Shown one piece after another: positions 1-8,361 of a DNA stretch of 64,000 nucleotides (within the stretch, counting starts at the first letter, position 1; every line of letters begins with the position of its first letter). Location: positions 79,220 to 143,219 of the forward strand of contig JABLXL010000002.1 in the NCBI GenBank assembly GCA_013178005.1, in the 5' to 3' direction. Source of the stretch: Actinomycetota bacterium (GTDB lineage Bacteria > Actinomycetota > Geothermincolia > Geothermincolales > RBG-13-55-18). The translations under genes were made by a program, and so were the position numbers. The notes under the pieces are model-generated. The model was not told the origin of the DNA. It was given only the letters and a program-made list of their open reading frames with translations, and did no database searches.

Positions 1-1
1 C

Positions 2-265
2 GCCGGACGGGAGGAGCTGGCCGGCCTGGCTGACGTGCTCACCCGTTCCCTGGGAGCCCTCTCGAAGCTGCTGGGAGATCCGGCCTACAACCTGTGGGTG
101 CACGCCGCCCCCTGTGATGGCAAAGACTACCAGCATTACCACTGGCACCTGGAGATGATACCCCGCATCGTGATCAGCGCCGGCTTCGAGCTTGCCACCG
201 GGATGTACCTCAACATCATGGAACCCCGGGAAGCGGCGCGCCAGTTGCGCGTGAGCGCCGGTTAA
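2..265 (+). CDS. galT: Galactose-1-phosphate uridylyltransferase, C-terminal fragment
   Basis: The reading frame enters from the left edge and ends at a TAA, so only about 87 C-terminal residues are present. GalT exchanges UMP between UDP-glucose and galactose-1-phosphate in the Leloir pathway. The fragment contains the family's C-terminal HWHLEMIPR segment and a GFELATGMYLN stretch just before the end, both typical of bacterial GalT. The active-site HPH motif would lie upstream, outside the window. It is transcribed toward the minus-strand genes that follow, so the two transcription units converge near 270-340. The family call is fairly secure; start, length and operon cannot be seen. Confidence 0.8.
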   Translation, partial: AGREELAGLADVLTRSLGALSKLLGDPAYNLWVHAAPCDGKDYQHYHWHLEMIPRIVISAGFELATGMYLNIMEPREAARQLRVSAG

Positions 266-339
266 GGCCGACGCGCGCAGGCCGCGGGGTCACGCGCGTT
301 CGGCGCCTTCGCGGCGCCGTTCGCGTTCTCGCCCGGGCC

Positions 340-1743
340 TCAGCAACCCCGTGACAGGAGCTGGAAGTCGTGGTATGCGCGCAGGGCGAAGCAGGCGGAG
401 GTGGGAGTCAGGTAGGCGGGTATGCCCGCCGCGTGCAGCTTCGCGGCATGGGGCGCGGTGAAGGCGCTGGGGAAGAGCACCGAGACCAGGGGCTTGGAAA
501 GCGAGTCCCTGGCCTCCAGCATCTCCTGGGTGATGGCGGCGATGAGTCCGATATCGCCGTCGCGGGAGGCGGGGGCGGAGCCCACGGTCATCAGGATATC
601 CACGTCAGGGTCGCGATCCAGAATCTCCAGGGTCTTACGGTAATTTCCCGCAACCACCGCCCCGAAACCCAGGTCCACCGGGTTGGCGAAGGAGGTTCCC
701 TCGGAGGGAAGGAAGGAGGCCAGCTCGGAGCGGGTTTCCTCGCCGAGGGGGGCCAGCTCCAGCCCGTACCATTCGACGGCGTCCGCGCAGTTGACCGCGA
801 GGCCTCCGGGGGCGCTTACGATGGCCACCCGCTTGCCCGTGCAGGCGGGGAGGTGGTAGAGGGCGGCCGCGCAGTCCAGCATCTGCGCCAGGTCGCGCAC
901 CATGATCATCCCCGCCTGCCGCGCCGCTCCCACGAGGATCTCCGCGTCCCCTCCCAGGGCGGCGGTGTGGCTGGAGGCCGCCCTCTTTCCCGAGGCGGTG
1001 AGGCCGGTCTTGAGTACGATGAGGGGCTTCCTGCCCCGCATCTCGCATGCCACGCGCAGGAAACGGCGGGCGTCGCGTATCTCCTCCAAGTAGGCGAGGA
1101 CAAGGGATATGCGCGGGTCCTCGCTCATGTATTCCAGGTAGTCGGCGCAGTTGAGGTCGAGCTCGTTGCCGCTGGAGACGATCTTGTCGAAGAGCAGGCC
1201 GCGCTCGAGGCCGGTGACGTAGGCGATGCTGGACAGGGACCCGCTCTGGGAGATCATTCCAGCACTTCCCTCGGTAGGGAACATGCCGGCGAAGAGGGCT
1301 ATCCGGCCCCGGGAGGAATAGACGCCCATGCAGTTGGGCCCCACCAGGCGCAGCGCGCTCCCCTGGATGGCGCGACGTATTTCCTCCTCCAAAACCTTGC
1401 CTTCCTCCCTGCCCGTCTCCGAGAAACCCGCGGTGTTCACGATGCATCCTCTCACTCCCAGGGCCGCGCACTCCCGCACCAGAGGGGGAACGGAGGCCGG
1501 CGGGACCGCCAGGATCACAAGGTCGGGTATCTCGGGCAGGCTCGCGAGGTCGGGATAGCAACGGCGGCCCAGGATCTCGCCGTGCCGGGGGTTGACGGGA
1601 TAGAGGCCCCCCTGGAAACCCATGTCTCCGTAGGCGCGCAGGAAAAGGGTGCCGGGGTTGTCCATGCGCTCGGAAACCCCCACGATAGCGGCCGAAGAAG
1701 GGTGGAAGATACGGTCGAGGCTTTCCTTGAGTCGCTCGTCCAT
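340..1743 (-). CDS. CoA-binding acyl-CoA synthetase (NDP-forming), alpha-subunit type
   Basis: 467 residues. An N-terminal Rossmann-like CoA-binding domain (about 15-110) is followed by two succinyl-CoA-ligase-like domains. The segment SSHTAAL places the phosphorylatable histidine at about residue 259, as in the alpha subunit of ADP-forming acetyl-CoA synthetase. The enzyme class interconverts acyl-CoA + ADP + Pi with acid + ATP, but needs an ATP-grasp beta subunit or domain, and neither is present here or next door. ATG start; only 3 bases separate it from the upstream glycosyltransferase, so the two are probably co-transcribed. A role in acetate formation is possible but unproven; a protein acyltransferase-related or regulatory function is an alternative. 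Confidence 0.72.
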   Translation of the reverse strand: MDERLKESLDRIFHPSSAAIVGVSERMDNPGTLFLRAYGDMGFQGGLYPVNPRHGEILGRRCYPDLASLPEIPDLVILAVPPASVPPLVRECAALGVRGCIVNTAGFSETGREEGKVLEEEIRRAIQGSALRLVGPNCMGVYSSRGRIALFAGMFPTEGSAGMISQSGSLSSIAYVTGLERGLLFDKIVSSGNELDLNCADYLEYMSEDPRISLVLAYLEEIRDARRFLRVACEMRGRKPLIVLKTGLTASGKRAASSHTAALGGDAEILVGAARQAGMIMVRDLAQMLDCAAALYHLPACTGKRVAIVSAPGGLAVNCADAVEWYGLELAPLGEETRSELASFLPSEGTSFANPVDLGFGAVVAGNYRKTLEILDRDPDVDILMTVGSAPASRDGDIGLIAAITQEMLEARDSLSKPLVSVLFPSAFTAPHAAKLHAAGIPAYLTPTSACFALRAYHDFQLLSRGC

Positions 1744-1746
1744 GAG

Positions 1747-2991
1747 CTAGCCGCCCTGTGCGCTCTCTGGCAGGGGAGGGCACACGTGCAGGGCGCGCGG
1801 GCGGTACTCGTATTCCCTGACGGAGCGCTGGTAGACCTCCATGGTGTGGCGGGCGATGCGCCCCCAGTTGTATTTTTCCCCGATGAACCTCTGGGCGTCC
1901 TCGGTGAGGCGCCGGGCCAGTTGGTCGTCTGAGAGGATGCGGATCATGGCCTGGGCCAGCGATTCGGGGTTTCCGGGCTTGAAGCACAGGCCGGTCTCCT
2001 CGTGCACCACGATCTCCTTGAGGCCGCCGGTGTCGGCCACGATCACCGGGCTTCCCGCCACCATGGCCTCGAGCACCACCATGCCGAAGGGCTCGTAGAT
2101 GCTGGGGACGACGGTGATGTCGGCGCACTTGTAAAATCTCACCAGTTTCTCGGAGTCCACGAAACCCAGGAGCTTGATCTTCTCTCCCAGGCCCAGCTCC
2201 TCGATCATCACCTGCAGGGCTCGCGCATGCGGTCCCGTTCCCGCCACCAGGAAGCGCAGGTCCGGGAACTCCCTGAGTACCATGGGCATGGCCTCTATCA
2301 CCGTCTGCACGCCCTTCTCGTACACCAGCCTGCCCACGAAGAAGATCATGCGCGAATCCGGCTCCACGAACTGCCTGCGGATGCGCTCGGTATCGGCGTC
2401 GCAGCGGAACAGCTCGTACTCGATACCGTTGGGGATGACCGTCACCTTGTCCTCGGGCAACTCGAAGATGCGCGTGACCTCGTCCTTCATGTAGTTGCTG
2501 CAGGTGATGGTGCGCACGCTCTCGAAGGTGAGCCACCATTCCACCTGGTGGATGATCTTGGACATGCCGGGCGGTATATGGCCCTGGTGGCGGCCGTACT
2601 CGGTGGCGTGGATGGTCGCCACCAGCGGTATGCGGTAGGCGTGCTTGAGGGCGATCGCGGCGTGGGCCACCAGCCAGTCATGGGCGTGTATCACGTGCAC
2701 CTTGCCGATCCTCTCGTTGATGATGGGAACCGCCCTTTCCAGCAGGGCGACGTTGAACTGCAGCGTCCAGGGCACCCATTCATCCTGGGGGATCTCCGGC
2801 GGGTAGAGCGGCACGCGGTGGATGTGCACGCCGTCCGCGTGCTCGTAATCGGGCGCGCCGGGAGCGTCCTTGGTCACCACGTGGATGTTGACCCCCATGC
2901 GGGCGAGGTTAACCGCCAACTGGTGCACGTGCGTTCCCAGCCCCCCGATGATCCTGGGCGGGTACTCCCAGGACAGGATCAGCGTGTTCAA
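1747..2991 (-). CDS. GT4-family glucosyltransferase (glycogen / polyglucan synthase type)
   Basis: 414 residues, two-domain GT-B fold. Visible motifs are the N-terminal glycine-rich loop GGLGTHV (16-22), HAHDWL (102-107), GRLVYEKG (220-227) and the donor-binding E-x7-E element (E300 to E308). This is the pattern of retaining GT4 enzymes that use ADP- or UDP-glucose to extend alpha-1,4-glucans. The start is TTG with GGGGAT just upstream. It lies downstream of a GH57 branching enzyme and a methyltransferase on the same strand, separated from them by tandem hairpin repeats. The combination resembles mycobacterial Rv3030-Rv3031-Rv3032, whose Rv3032 glucosyltransferase makes methylglucose lipopolysaccharide and glycogen. 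The substrate here is inferred. Confidence 0.82.
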   Translation of the reverse strand: MNTLILSWEYPPRIIGGLGTHVHQLAVNLARMGVNIHVVTKDAPGAPDYEHADGVHIHRVPLYPPEIPQDEWVPWTLQFNVALLERAVPIINERIGKVHVIHAHDWLVAHAAIALKHAYRIPLVATIHATEYGRHQGHIPPGMSKIIHQVEWWLTFESVRTITCSNYMKDEVTRIFELPEDKVTVIPNGIEYELFRCDADTERIRRQFVEPDSRMIFFVGRLVYEKGVQTVIEAMPMVLREFPDLRFLVAGTGPHARALQVMIEELGLGEKIKLLGFVDSEKLVRFYKCADITVVPSIYEPFGMVVLEAMVAGSPVIVADTGGLKEIVVHEETGLCFKPGNPESLAQAMIRILSDDQLARRLTEDAQRFIGEKYNWGRIARHTMEVYQRSVREYEYRPRALHVCPPLPESAQGG

Positions 2992-3124
2992 GGTTATCCC
3001 CGTTCTCGCGCGTTCGGGTTTACCGGCGCATCCCCATGGCGTTTCCGGTCAAACCCCTCCGGACGGTCAAGCACATCGCTTTCAAGCAGGAATATTTTAA
3101 TAAATGGTTTGAAGTATCGCAATA

Positions 3125-3474
3125 TACCCGCATGTGGGGTCGTGTCTTTACTTTTTCATTCCGCCGCTTCGTAATACAAACACCCAACCTCATCCCGGAA
3201 TAAAAAAGTCAAGACACAACCCGGGTCAAGACGCGACCCGGTCGCATACCCGCATGTGGGGTCGTGTCTTTACTTTTTCATTCCGCCGTGGCGCATGACG
3301 AACACCCAACCTCATCCCGGAACAAAAAAGTCAAGACACGACCCGGGTCAAGACGCGACCCGGTCGCATACCCGCATGTGGGGTCGTGTCTTTACTTTTT
3401 CATTCCGCCGCTTCGTAATACAAACACCCAACCTCATCCCGGAACAAAAAAGTCAAGACACGACCCGGGTTCAT
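3125..3474. repeat. Three tandem 122-bp units, each a long inverted repeat (REP/MITE-like)
   Basis: Near-identical units begin at 3125, 3247 and 3369, a period of exactly 122 bases; the third is cut off near 3474. In each, a left arm reading GGGGTCGTGTCTTTACTTTT is matched about 60 bases later by its reverse complement, so every unit can fold into a stem of roughly 27 pairs with few mismatches. Units 1 and 3 share the same loop (CCGCTTCGTAATAC) while unit 2 differs (CCGTGGCGCATGAC). Units are joined by ACCCGGGTCAAGACGCGACC-type linkers. GGGGTC-arm hairpins are typical of RAYT-associated REP elements, but no transposase is in the window. Any transcript from the GH57 gene into the GT4 gene must cross them. 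Confidence 0.9.
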
Positions 3475-3482
3475 ACCCGGTC

Positions 3483-5024
3483 CTAAAGCCAGGGGTCGAG
3501 GGTGAGCCAGGAGAAGGGGTTGTCGGTGTTCTCGAGGAAGGCGAGTTTCTCCTCGTCCATTCTTCCCGTGAGGGCCATTTCCAGCAGGAGGTTGAAGCGC
3601 GCGCGGTGTGAGGACGCGCGGTCGCGGGCGTATGCGGCGGCCTGGTCGCGCGTGACCATGAAAGGCCAGTCGCTGGCCTGCAATATGAGCAACTCGCGAG
3701 CGGCCTGCAGGAGCGCCCTTTCACGCGGCGGCTCTCCAAGCGCCTCGCACGTCATGCAGGCCAGGGCGTCGCCGAACTCCATCTCGGACAGGTGGACGTA
3801 TTCCAACAACTCGCTGGTCTCGCGGTTGACCCAGGTGGAGAAGGTCCCGTCCACGTTCCATGCGGTCATGCCGACATGCAGCCGGCGCGGTTTCGACGCC
3901 CGCGCCTCGCCGGCTATGTGGCCGGGAAGCACAGCGTCGTCCTCGAGAAGCGCGAGAACGTGGCGCAGCCACAGCGTCCCCTCCAGCCACCAGTGGCCCA
4001 TAAGCTCGGTGTCATAGGCGGCAAGGATGAGTGTAGGCCCCCGCCTGGACCGGCAACTGGAAGCGATTTCCTCCCCGCGGCGGCGCATGTTTTCCACGAA
4101 GTGACTTGCGTCCTCGGACGCCTGCGCCACGGCGTTTTCCGGGCGGTAAACGTCCTTTTCGTCCAGGGGGGTGGCGGGAGAGGTCACGCGCCAGTACTGG
4201 AAACCGTACCCGTCGTAGTCCCGCTTCGCGTACTCACGGTAGTTGCCGCCCGCCGGGTATCCTCGCTCAGTCCACACCAGGTCATGCGCCAGGGGATCGC
4301 GGGCCAGGGCTATCAATGACGTGTCTCCCAGCAACCTTGGTTCCCAGGTAGGCCGGATGCCGCCTTCCTCAGGGACCGCGGTGTGGTCCAGTACCACGTA
4401 GGAAAGGGGAGGCGCGAAGCTCGAGAGCAGCTCGTCGAGCCCCGGGGTGTAGGCGCATTCGGGGAGCCAGAACCCCTCCGGGTCCCTGCCCAGGACGCGG
4501 CGGTAGGACTCCAGGCCGATGGCCACCTGGGCCCTGCGTTGGGGTTCCGAACTCAAGGCGGGGAGCAGGGCGTGGGTGGCCGCACTTGCCAGCACCTCCA
4601 CCCTTCCCGTCGCCGTGCCTTCCCTGAGGACCTCGGCCATCCTGCCCCTGAACCTTTTTTCGAAAGCGCCCAGGAGGCGGGAATAATGCTCCGCGAAGCG
4701 TCTGGCCAGATCCCCGCGGTTGTCATCGCCCAACCCGCGCATGCGCTCCACCTCGTTCCGGGCCTGGCGCGCCTTGTTCTCGAGGTATCCCGCCAGCCGA
4801 TCCTGGAGGTAGGGGTCGTCGAGCTGTTCCCACAGGATGGGGGTCAGGGTGAGGGCAAGCCTTCCAGGTTGCTTGCCGGCCGCCAGATCCTCCACCAGCT
4901 TCCAGATGGGGAGGTAGCATTCCGCCCACGCCTCGAGTATCCACTCCTCGCCCACGGGCCAGTCGCCGTTGCGCCTCACATAGGGCATGTGAGTGTGGAG
5001 GAGAAGGACGACCGGCACGGGCAT
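3483..5024 (-). CDS. GH57 1,4-alpha-glucan branching enzyme
   Basis: 513 residues, the usual size for GH57 branching enzymes. It has the family's conserved regions in order: HTH near the N-terminus (10-12), WLPECAY carrying the catalytic nucleophile Glu at about 189, and AYDTELMGHWW carrying the acid/base Asp at about 338, followed by a helical C-terminal domain with W-rich segments. These enzymes cut an alpha-1,4-glucan and re-attach the piece as an alpha-1,6 branch in the cytoplasm. The start lies one base after the stop of the upstream methyltransferase, so translation is probably coupled. Mycobacterial Rv3031 is the best-known actinobacterial relative in a comparable gene setting. Confidence 0.88.
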   Translation of the reverse strand: MPVPVVLLLHTHMPYVRRNGDWPVGEEWILEAWAECYLPIWKLVEDLAAGKQPGRLALTLTPILWEQLDDPYLQDRLAGYLENKARQARNEVERMRGLGDDNRGDLARRFAEHYSRLLGAFEKRFRGRMAEVLREGTATGRVEVLASAATHALLPALSSEPQRRAQVAIGLESYRRVLGRDPEGFWLPECAYTPGLDELLSSFAPPLSYVVLDHTAVPEEGGIRPTWEPRLLGDTSLIALARDPLAHDLVWTERGYPAGGNYREYAKRDYDGYGFQYWRVTSPATPLDEKDVYRPENAVAQASEDASHFVENMRRRGEEIASSCRSRRGPTLILAAYDTELMGHWWLEGTLWLRHVLALLEDDAVLPGHIAGEARASKPRRLHVGMTAWNVDGTFSTWVNRETSELLEYVHLSEMEFGDALACMTCEALGEPPRERALLQAARELLILQASDWPFMVTRDQAAAYARDRASSHRARFNLLLEMALTGRMDEEKLAFLENTDNPFSWLTLDPWL

Positions 5025-5025
5025 C

Positions 5026-5835
5026 TCACTCCTCCTCGTCGCATGCGCCGGCGGCGGGTTTGGTCCCGATGGCTATGAAGTCCAGCGCTTCCTCCAGGGA
5101 TGTCACGCGCACGCGGAAATCACGCTCGCGGATGGAGGGGATGAAGAGGGGGCGGTAGAAGAGCCTCTCCAGCCGGGGCGGCATGTCCAGGCAGAACTGC
5201 GAGAAGTTACGGCGCGCGATGAGGTCGTGCAGCCGCAGCTTGCGGGCATGGAAAATCCCAACCAGCCTCACCTCCGCGAAGAAGCCGCGCATGAAGGAGA
5301 GGAATTCGCGCGCGTCATATTCCACGATATGGAATGGGTTTACGGGCTTGTCCGACCCCGGGGAGATGATCAGGCGGTTGGGGGTGCTGATGGCGCAAAC
5401 GCCGCCCGGAGTGAGCACCCTGGCCGCCTCGCGCATGAAGCGTTCGGGCTCGTGGAGATGCTCTATGACCTGAAGGGAGCAGACCAGGTCGAAGGAGCGG
5501 TCCTCGAAGGGCAGCGAGTATATGTCGCCGTAGTGGAAACGCAGGTTGGGGCGCCGGTAGGTACGCCGGGCGTGGTATATGGCCTCGGGCGCCAGGTCGA
5601 CCCCCACGGCCTCTGTGGCGCGCGAGGCGAGGAGGTCGGTGCCGTATCCCTCGCCGCTGCCCAGGTCCAGCGCGCGTTTTCCCTCCGCGAGCGGAAGGAG
5701 ATAACGGTAGGCTACGAGGTGACGCTGGAACCAGTAGTTCTCCTCCCTCACGCCGGGTAGGGTCCGCTCTCCCGTGAGGATGAGAGGGGGGTAGTGGTCG
5801 GCCGGCAGGTCGGAGGTGTCCACGTTTCTATCCAT
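5026..5835 (-). CDS. Class I SAM-dependent methyltransferase
   Basis: About 269 residues from the ATG at 5835. Motif I is LDLGSGEGYGTD (56-67); an acidic residue ending strand 2 (GVDLAPE), a YGDIYSLPF segment and a VCSLQVIEHLHEP post-II motif follow, the layout of Methyltransf_11 proteins. The frame is open upstream to 6204, but that part is arginine/proline-rich and not conserved-looking; ATGs at 5853 and 5835 are both possible and neither has a clear ribosome site, so the exact start is uncertain. It heads the polyglucan gene set. By analogy with Rv3030 it may O-methylate glucose residues of a polysaccharide; this is inference from context. Confidence 0.72.
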   Translation of the reverse strand: MDRNVDTSDLPADHYPPLILTGERTLPGVREENYWFQRHLVAYRYLLPLAEGKRALDLGSGEGYGTDLLASRATEAVGVDLAPEAIYHARRTYRRPNLRFHYGDIYSLPFEDRSFDLVCSLQVIEHLHEPERFMREAARVLTPGGVCAISTPNRLIISPGSDKPVNPFHIVEYDAREFLSFMRGFFAEVRLVGIFHARKLRLHDLIARRNFSQFCLDMPPRLERLFYRPLFIPSIRERDFRVRVTSLEEALDFIAIGTKPAAGACDEEE

Positions 5836-6217
5836 CGCGCCGCCCGTTCCCATGGTCTCGACCGCCTGGCGCCGTTGCCTCCGGCGCGACTTCGCGGGGG
5901 CGACGGGGTGGTCCCGGAAAAAGGCCGGCATGGCAGGCAGGGCGGGATGGTAAAAATAGGAAAGAAGGCAGGTCACAATTACCTTCAGTTGTAAAGGAGT
6001 CGAGCCAGCAGCGATAACGCGTGGATTCGATGGGGTTCGGTTGGGATATTTGATACGCCGCTCCATGTTTTCCGCAAGCAGTGGATTGGTCCAAACTCCA
6101 CCTCTCGTCTCGCTTCCGGCAGGGACACGGGTTTGCGATCGCATCCCCACCGCGTCGTGCAGGTTTGAGTCCCGTCGTTCCGGCGGTTCCGCGGGGGCCT
6201 TCATGCCATTCTTTTCT
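5836..6217. other. Gene-free stretch between methyltransferase and isochorismatase genes
   Basis: About 380 bases separate two minus-strand genes. GC content is lower than in flanking genes, with AT-rich patches around 5945-6000. The stretch presumably holds the methyltransferase promoter and the 3' end of the isochorismatase transcript. I found no convincing -35/-10 pair, terminator, tRNA or small ORF with a plausible ribosome site. Confidence 0.5.
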
Positions 6218-6775
6218 TTATTTCACTAGGTCCAGTACGCGCTTGAACTCCTCGCCGTCCGCGCGGCGGGTCACCTCGTAGATGAACGCCTCCGAGGTGA
6301 CGACCTGAGCTCCAGCCTGGCGCATGCGTTCCAGGGCGATCTCGTGATCCTCGCGCTTTCGGGTCCCGGTGCCGTCGGCCACCACGTGGACCTGGTATCC
6401 GCGGTGCAGAGCGTCCATCACCGTCTGGCTTACGCAGATATGGGTCTCGATGCCCGTGACCACCAGGCGTTTCCTGCCCGTCGCCAGGAGCGCCTCCTCG
6501 AACTCGGGAACGCCGAAGCAGCTGAAGACGCGCTTCAGCACCGGGTTGTACTCGGCAAGCGCCGCCTTCACCTCTTCCACGGTGTAACCGAGGCCCTGCG
6601 GGTAATGTTCGGTGAGCACCACCGGGAGCTCGAAGATGGCGGAGAATGCGATCAGGCGGACGATGGTCTCCACCACCTCCTCGCGGTTGTGGATCATCCT
6701 GACCAGCTTCTCCTGTGGGTCGATGACCACCAGCACGCTGTCCTCGGCGTTGGCCAACGCGGGATGTCTTTGCAT
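6218..6775 (-). CDS. Isochorismatase-family cysteine hydrolase
   Basis: 185 residues. The catalytic triad of the family is visible as D19 (VVIDPQEK), K81 (LKRVFSCF) and C114 (ETHICVSQ), with the conserved cis-peptide GIETHICV segment. Relatives hydrolyse isochorismate, nicotinamide or other small amides; nothing in the sequence fixes the substrate. The open frame extends to 7051, but the ATG at 6775 is preceded by a textbook AAGGAGGGAAG ribosome site and starts the conserved fold, so it is chosen. It follows the FAD oxidoreductase gene by 32 bases and is probably in the same operon. Length is normal for the family. Confidence 0.85.
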   Translation of the reverse strand: MQRHPALANAEDSVLVVIDPQEKLVRMIHNREEVVETIVRLIAFSAIFELPVVLTEHYPQGLGYTVEEVKAALAEYNPVLKRVFSCFGVPEFEEALLATGRKRLVVTGIETHICVSQTVMDALHRGYQVHVVADGTGTRKREDHEIALERMRQAGAQVVTSEAFIYEVTRRADGEEFKRVLDLVK

Positions 6776-6807
6776 CTTCCCTCCTTTCGGGCGCCTCGCG
6801 CCGCGTT

Positions 6808-8121
6808 TCAGTCGCTGTCCTTCGCCGGCCCCTCCAGGTACTCGTCCACCAGGCGAGATACGTGGATGGCTGAATTGAAGGCCGTGTCCCCACCCGTCCC
6901 CTCTGCCCTTGTGGTGTCCCCGCAGAGGAAGAAATTGTCGATGGAGGGGATGACGAAATCGGGCCTGTCCTCCCCGGTCTGGCCGGGGCGGGGCAGGAAC
7001 CCGTCCACCATGGAGAGGCGCATGGGGCGTTCCCATTCCACGACCTCCCATATGCCCGGGAACATCTTTCCCAGCAGGTCCCGCAAGCGCTCCTCCTCCT
7101 GCCTCGCCTTCTCCTGGTTCTTAACCCAGGGCAGCGGCAGGGGGTAGTACCAGGAGAGGAGTTGCTTGCCCTCGGGGGCCATGGAGGGGTCGATATTGGA
7201 GGTGAACTGGCCCATGGTTACGGGCTCGGAGGTCACCAGGAGGCCGTCTTTGTCGCTCACCTTCTCCTTGAGGCCGACGTCGAGGGATATGCCCGCCGTG
7301 GGCACCAGTTCCCTCGCGCTTTTCACGAACTTTATCGGGAGGTCTTTGCCCCCGAAGAGGTCGGGCACCTCCTGGACGGGTATGGCCGAGATCACTGCGC
7401 GGGACGAATAGGACGCCGCGTCCGTCTTCACCTGGCTCACCACTCCCTTCTTGAGCATGAGGCGGTTCACCTTGGAGGAGGTCATGATCTGGCCGTTCTT
7501 TTCCACCTCCTCCCGAAGCCCTTCGACGATGGCGCGCGTGCCGCCCTTCGGGTATCCTACCTTGACCTTGGCGCGCAGGGCCTTCTTGAGGAAGGCGGCG
7601 AATTCCCCCGCGGAGGAATGCCTGAGGTCCGGGGCGATGATGCCTATGCCCGAGAGCACGCGCATAAGTTCGAGGGTCTCGGGCGACTTGCATCCCGAGG
7701 TGAGCTCCTCCATGGAAAGCTGATATTTCCGGCTTGGATTCCCGATCACCAGCTTCACCAGGTAGCGCGCGGCGCTCAGCTTGGCGGAGAAGGGGAGCAG
7801 GGGCGATTTGAAGATCTTGCCGACGTTGTTGGGAAGGGGTTGGAAGGAGCCCTCCCTCCAGAGCTCGGGCTCCCCGGGGGAGATGAACTCCAGGTCTCGC
7901 CCAATGCGCCGGAAGACCGCCGCCGCCGCGCCATCGCCGGCGAAACGGTTGGCGTGCAGCCCGTATTCCACCGTGTACCCATCCCTTTCCTGGTATCCTG
8001 CCCTGCCCCCGATGTTCCTCGACTTCTCGAGCAAAAGCACGCGGTATCCCTTGTGTGAGAGCAAGGCGCCCGCCGACAGGCCGGCGTATCCGCCGCCGAT
8101 GACTATCACGTCGTAATCCAT
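6808..8121 (-). CDS. FAD-dependent oxidoreductase, phytoene-desaturase-like
   Basis: 437 residues. The N-terminus carries the dinucleotide-binding VIGGGYAGLSAG motif (7-18), an acidic LLLEKS strand end and the GGRAGYQERDGY segment characteristic of the amine oxidase / phytoene desaturase superfamily. Near the C-terminus FFLCGDT supplies the second FAD contact and GGDTAFNSAIHVSRLV the closing helix. Such proteins desaturate, isomerise or oxidise carotenoid or other hydrophobic substrates; no carotenoid gene is nearby, so the substrate is unknown. ATG start preceded by AAGGGGG. The pairing with an isochorismatase-type hydrolase is not one I can assign to a pathway. Confidence 0.78.
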   Translation of the reverse strand: MDYDVIVIGGGYAGLSAGALLSHKGYRVLLLEKSRNIGGRAGYQERDGYTVEYGLHANRFAGDGAAAAVFRRIGRDLEFISPGEPELWREGSFQPLPNNVGKIFKSPLLPFSAKLSAARYLVKLVIGNPSRKYQLSMEELTSGCKSPETLELMRVLSGIGIIAPDLRHSSAGEFAAFLKKALRAKVKVGYPKGGTRAIVEGLREEVEKNGQIMTSSKVNRLMLKKGVVSQVKTDAASYSSRAVISAIPVQEVPDLFGGKDLPIKFVKSARELVPTAGISLDVGLKEKVSDKDGLLVTSEPVTMGQFTSNIDPSMAPEGKQLLSWYYPLPLPWVKNQEKARQEEERLRDLLGKMFPGIWEVVEWERPMRLSMVDGFLPRPGQTGEDRPDFVIPSIDNFFLCGDTTRAEGTGGDTAFNSAIHVSRLVDEYLEGPAKDSD

Positions 8122-8277
8122 CTCAGCCCCCTTGTCCTCGTTCCGAGCTGCACGAGCCGCGGGCCCGCCGGACGCTCCGGCGCCGCCGTTCGAGGAATAT
8201 TAAACCACATGGCTCCCGCCCCAGGAACGCCGGGATCCGGACAGCGGGAAAGAGCTGTAGTGAACAAAGCCGCGTTC

Positions 8278-8308
8278 TTGGCCCTCAACGACGGGCGTGG
8301 TTTATACT
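8278..8308 (+). promoter_or_regulatory. Candidate promoter for the alpha/beta hydrolase gene
   Basis: TTGGCC at 8278-8283 and TATACT at 8303-8308, separated by 19 bases, lie about 50 bases upstream of the hydrolase start in the divergent gap from the FAD oxidoreductase. The spacing is slightly long, so this is a moderate candidate. Confidence 0.4.
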
Positions 8309-8361
8309 ATTCCAGGTTGACGTGGACCGGTCTTGTTGGCCGTGAGAAAAGTCGAAGGGCG

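Noticed and set aside
635-2539. Long arginine-rich minus-strand frame across two genes
   Set aside because: It overlaps the acyl-CoA synthetase and glycosyltransferase genes out of frame, has the amino-acid composition of a shadow and no ribosome site.
3125-3474. CRISPR array
   Set aside because: The 122-base period, near-identical whole units and long internal inverted repeats do not fit short repeats with unique spacers; no cas gene is nearby.
6150-6185. tRNA-like T-arm (GGTTTGAGTCCC)
   Set aside because: The loop lacks the invariant C56, and no acceptor or anticodon stems can be formed around it.
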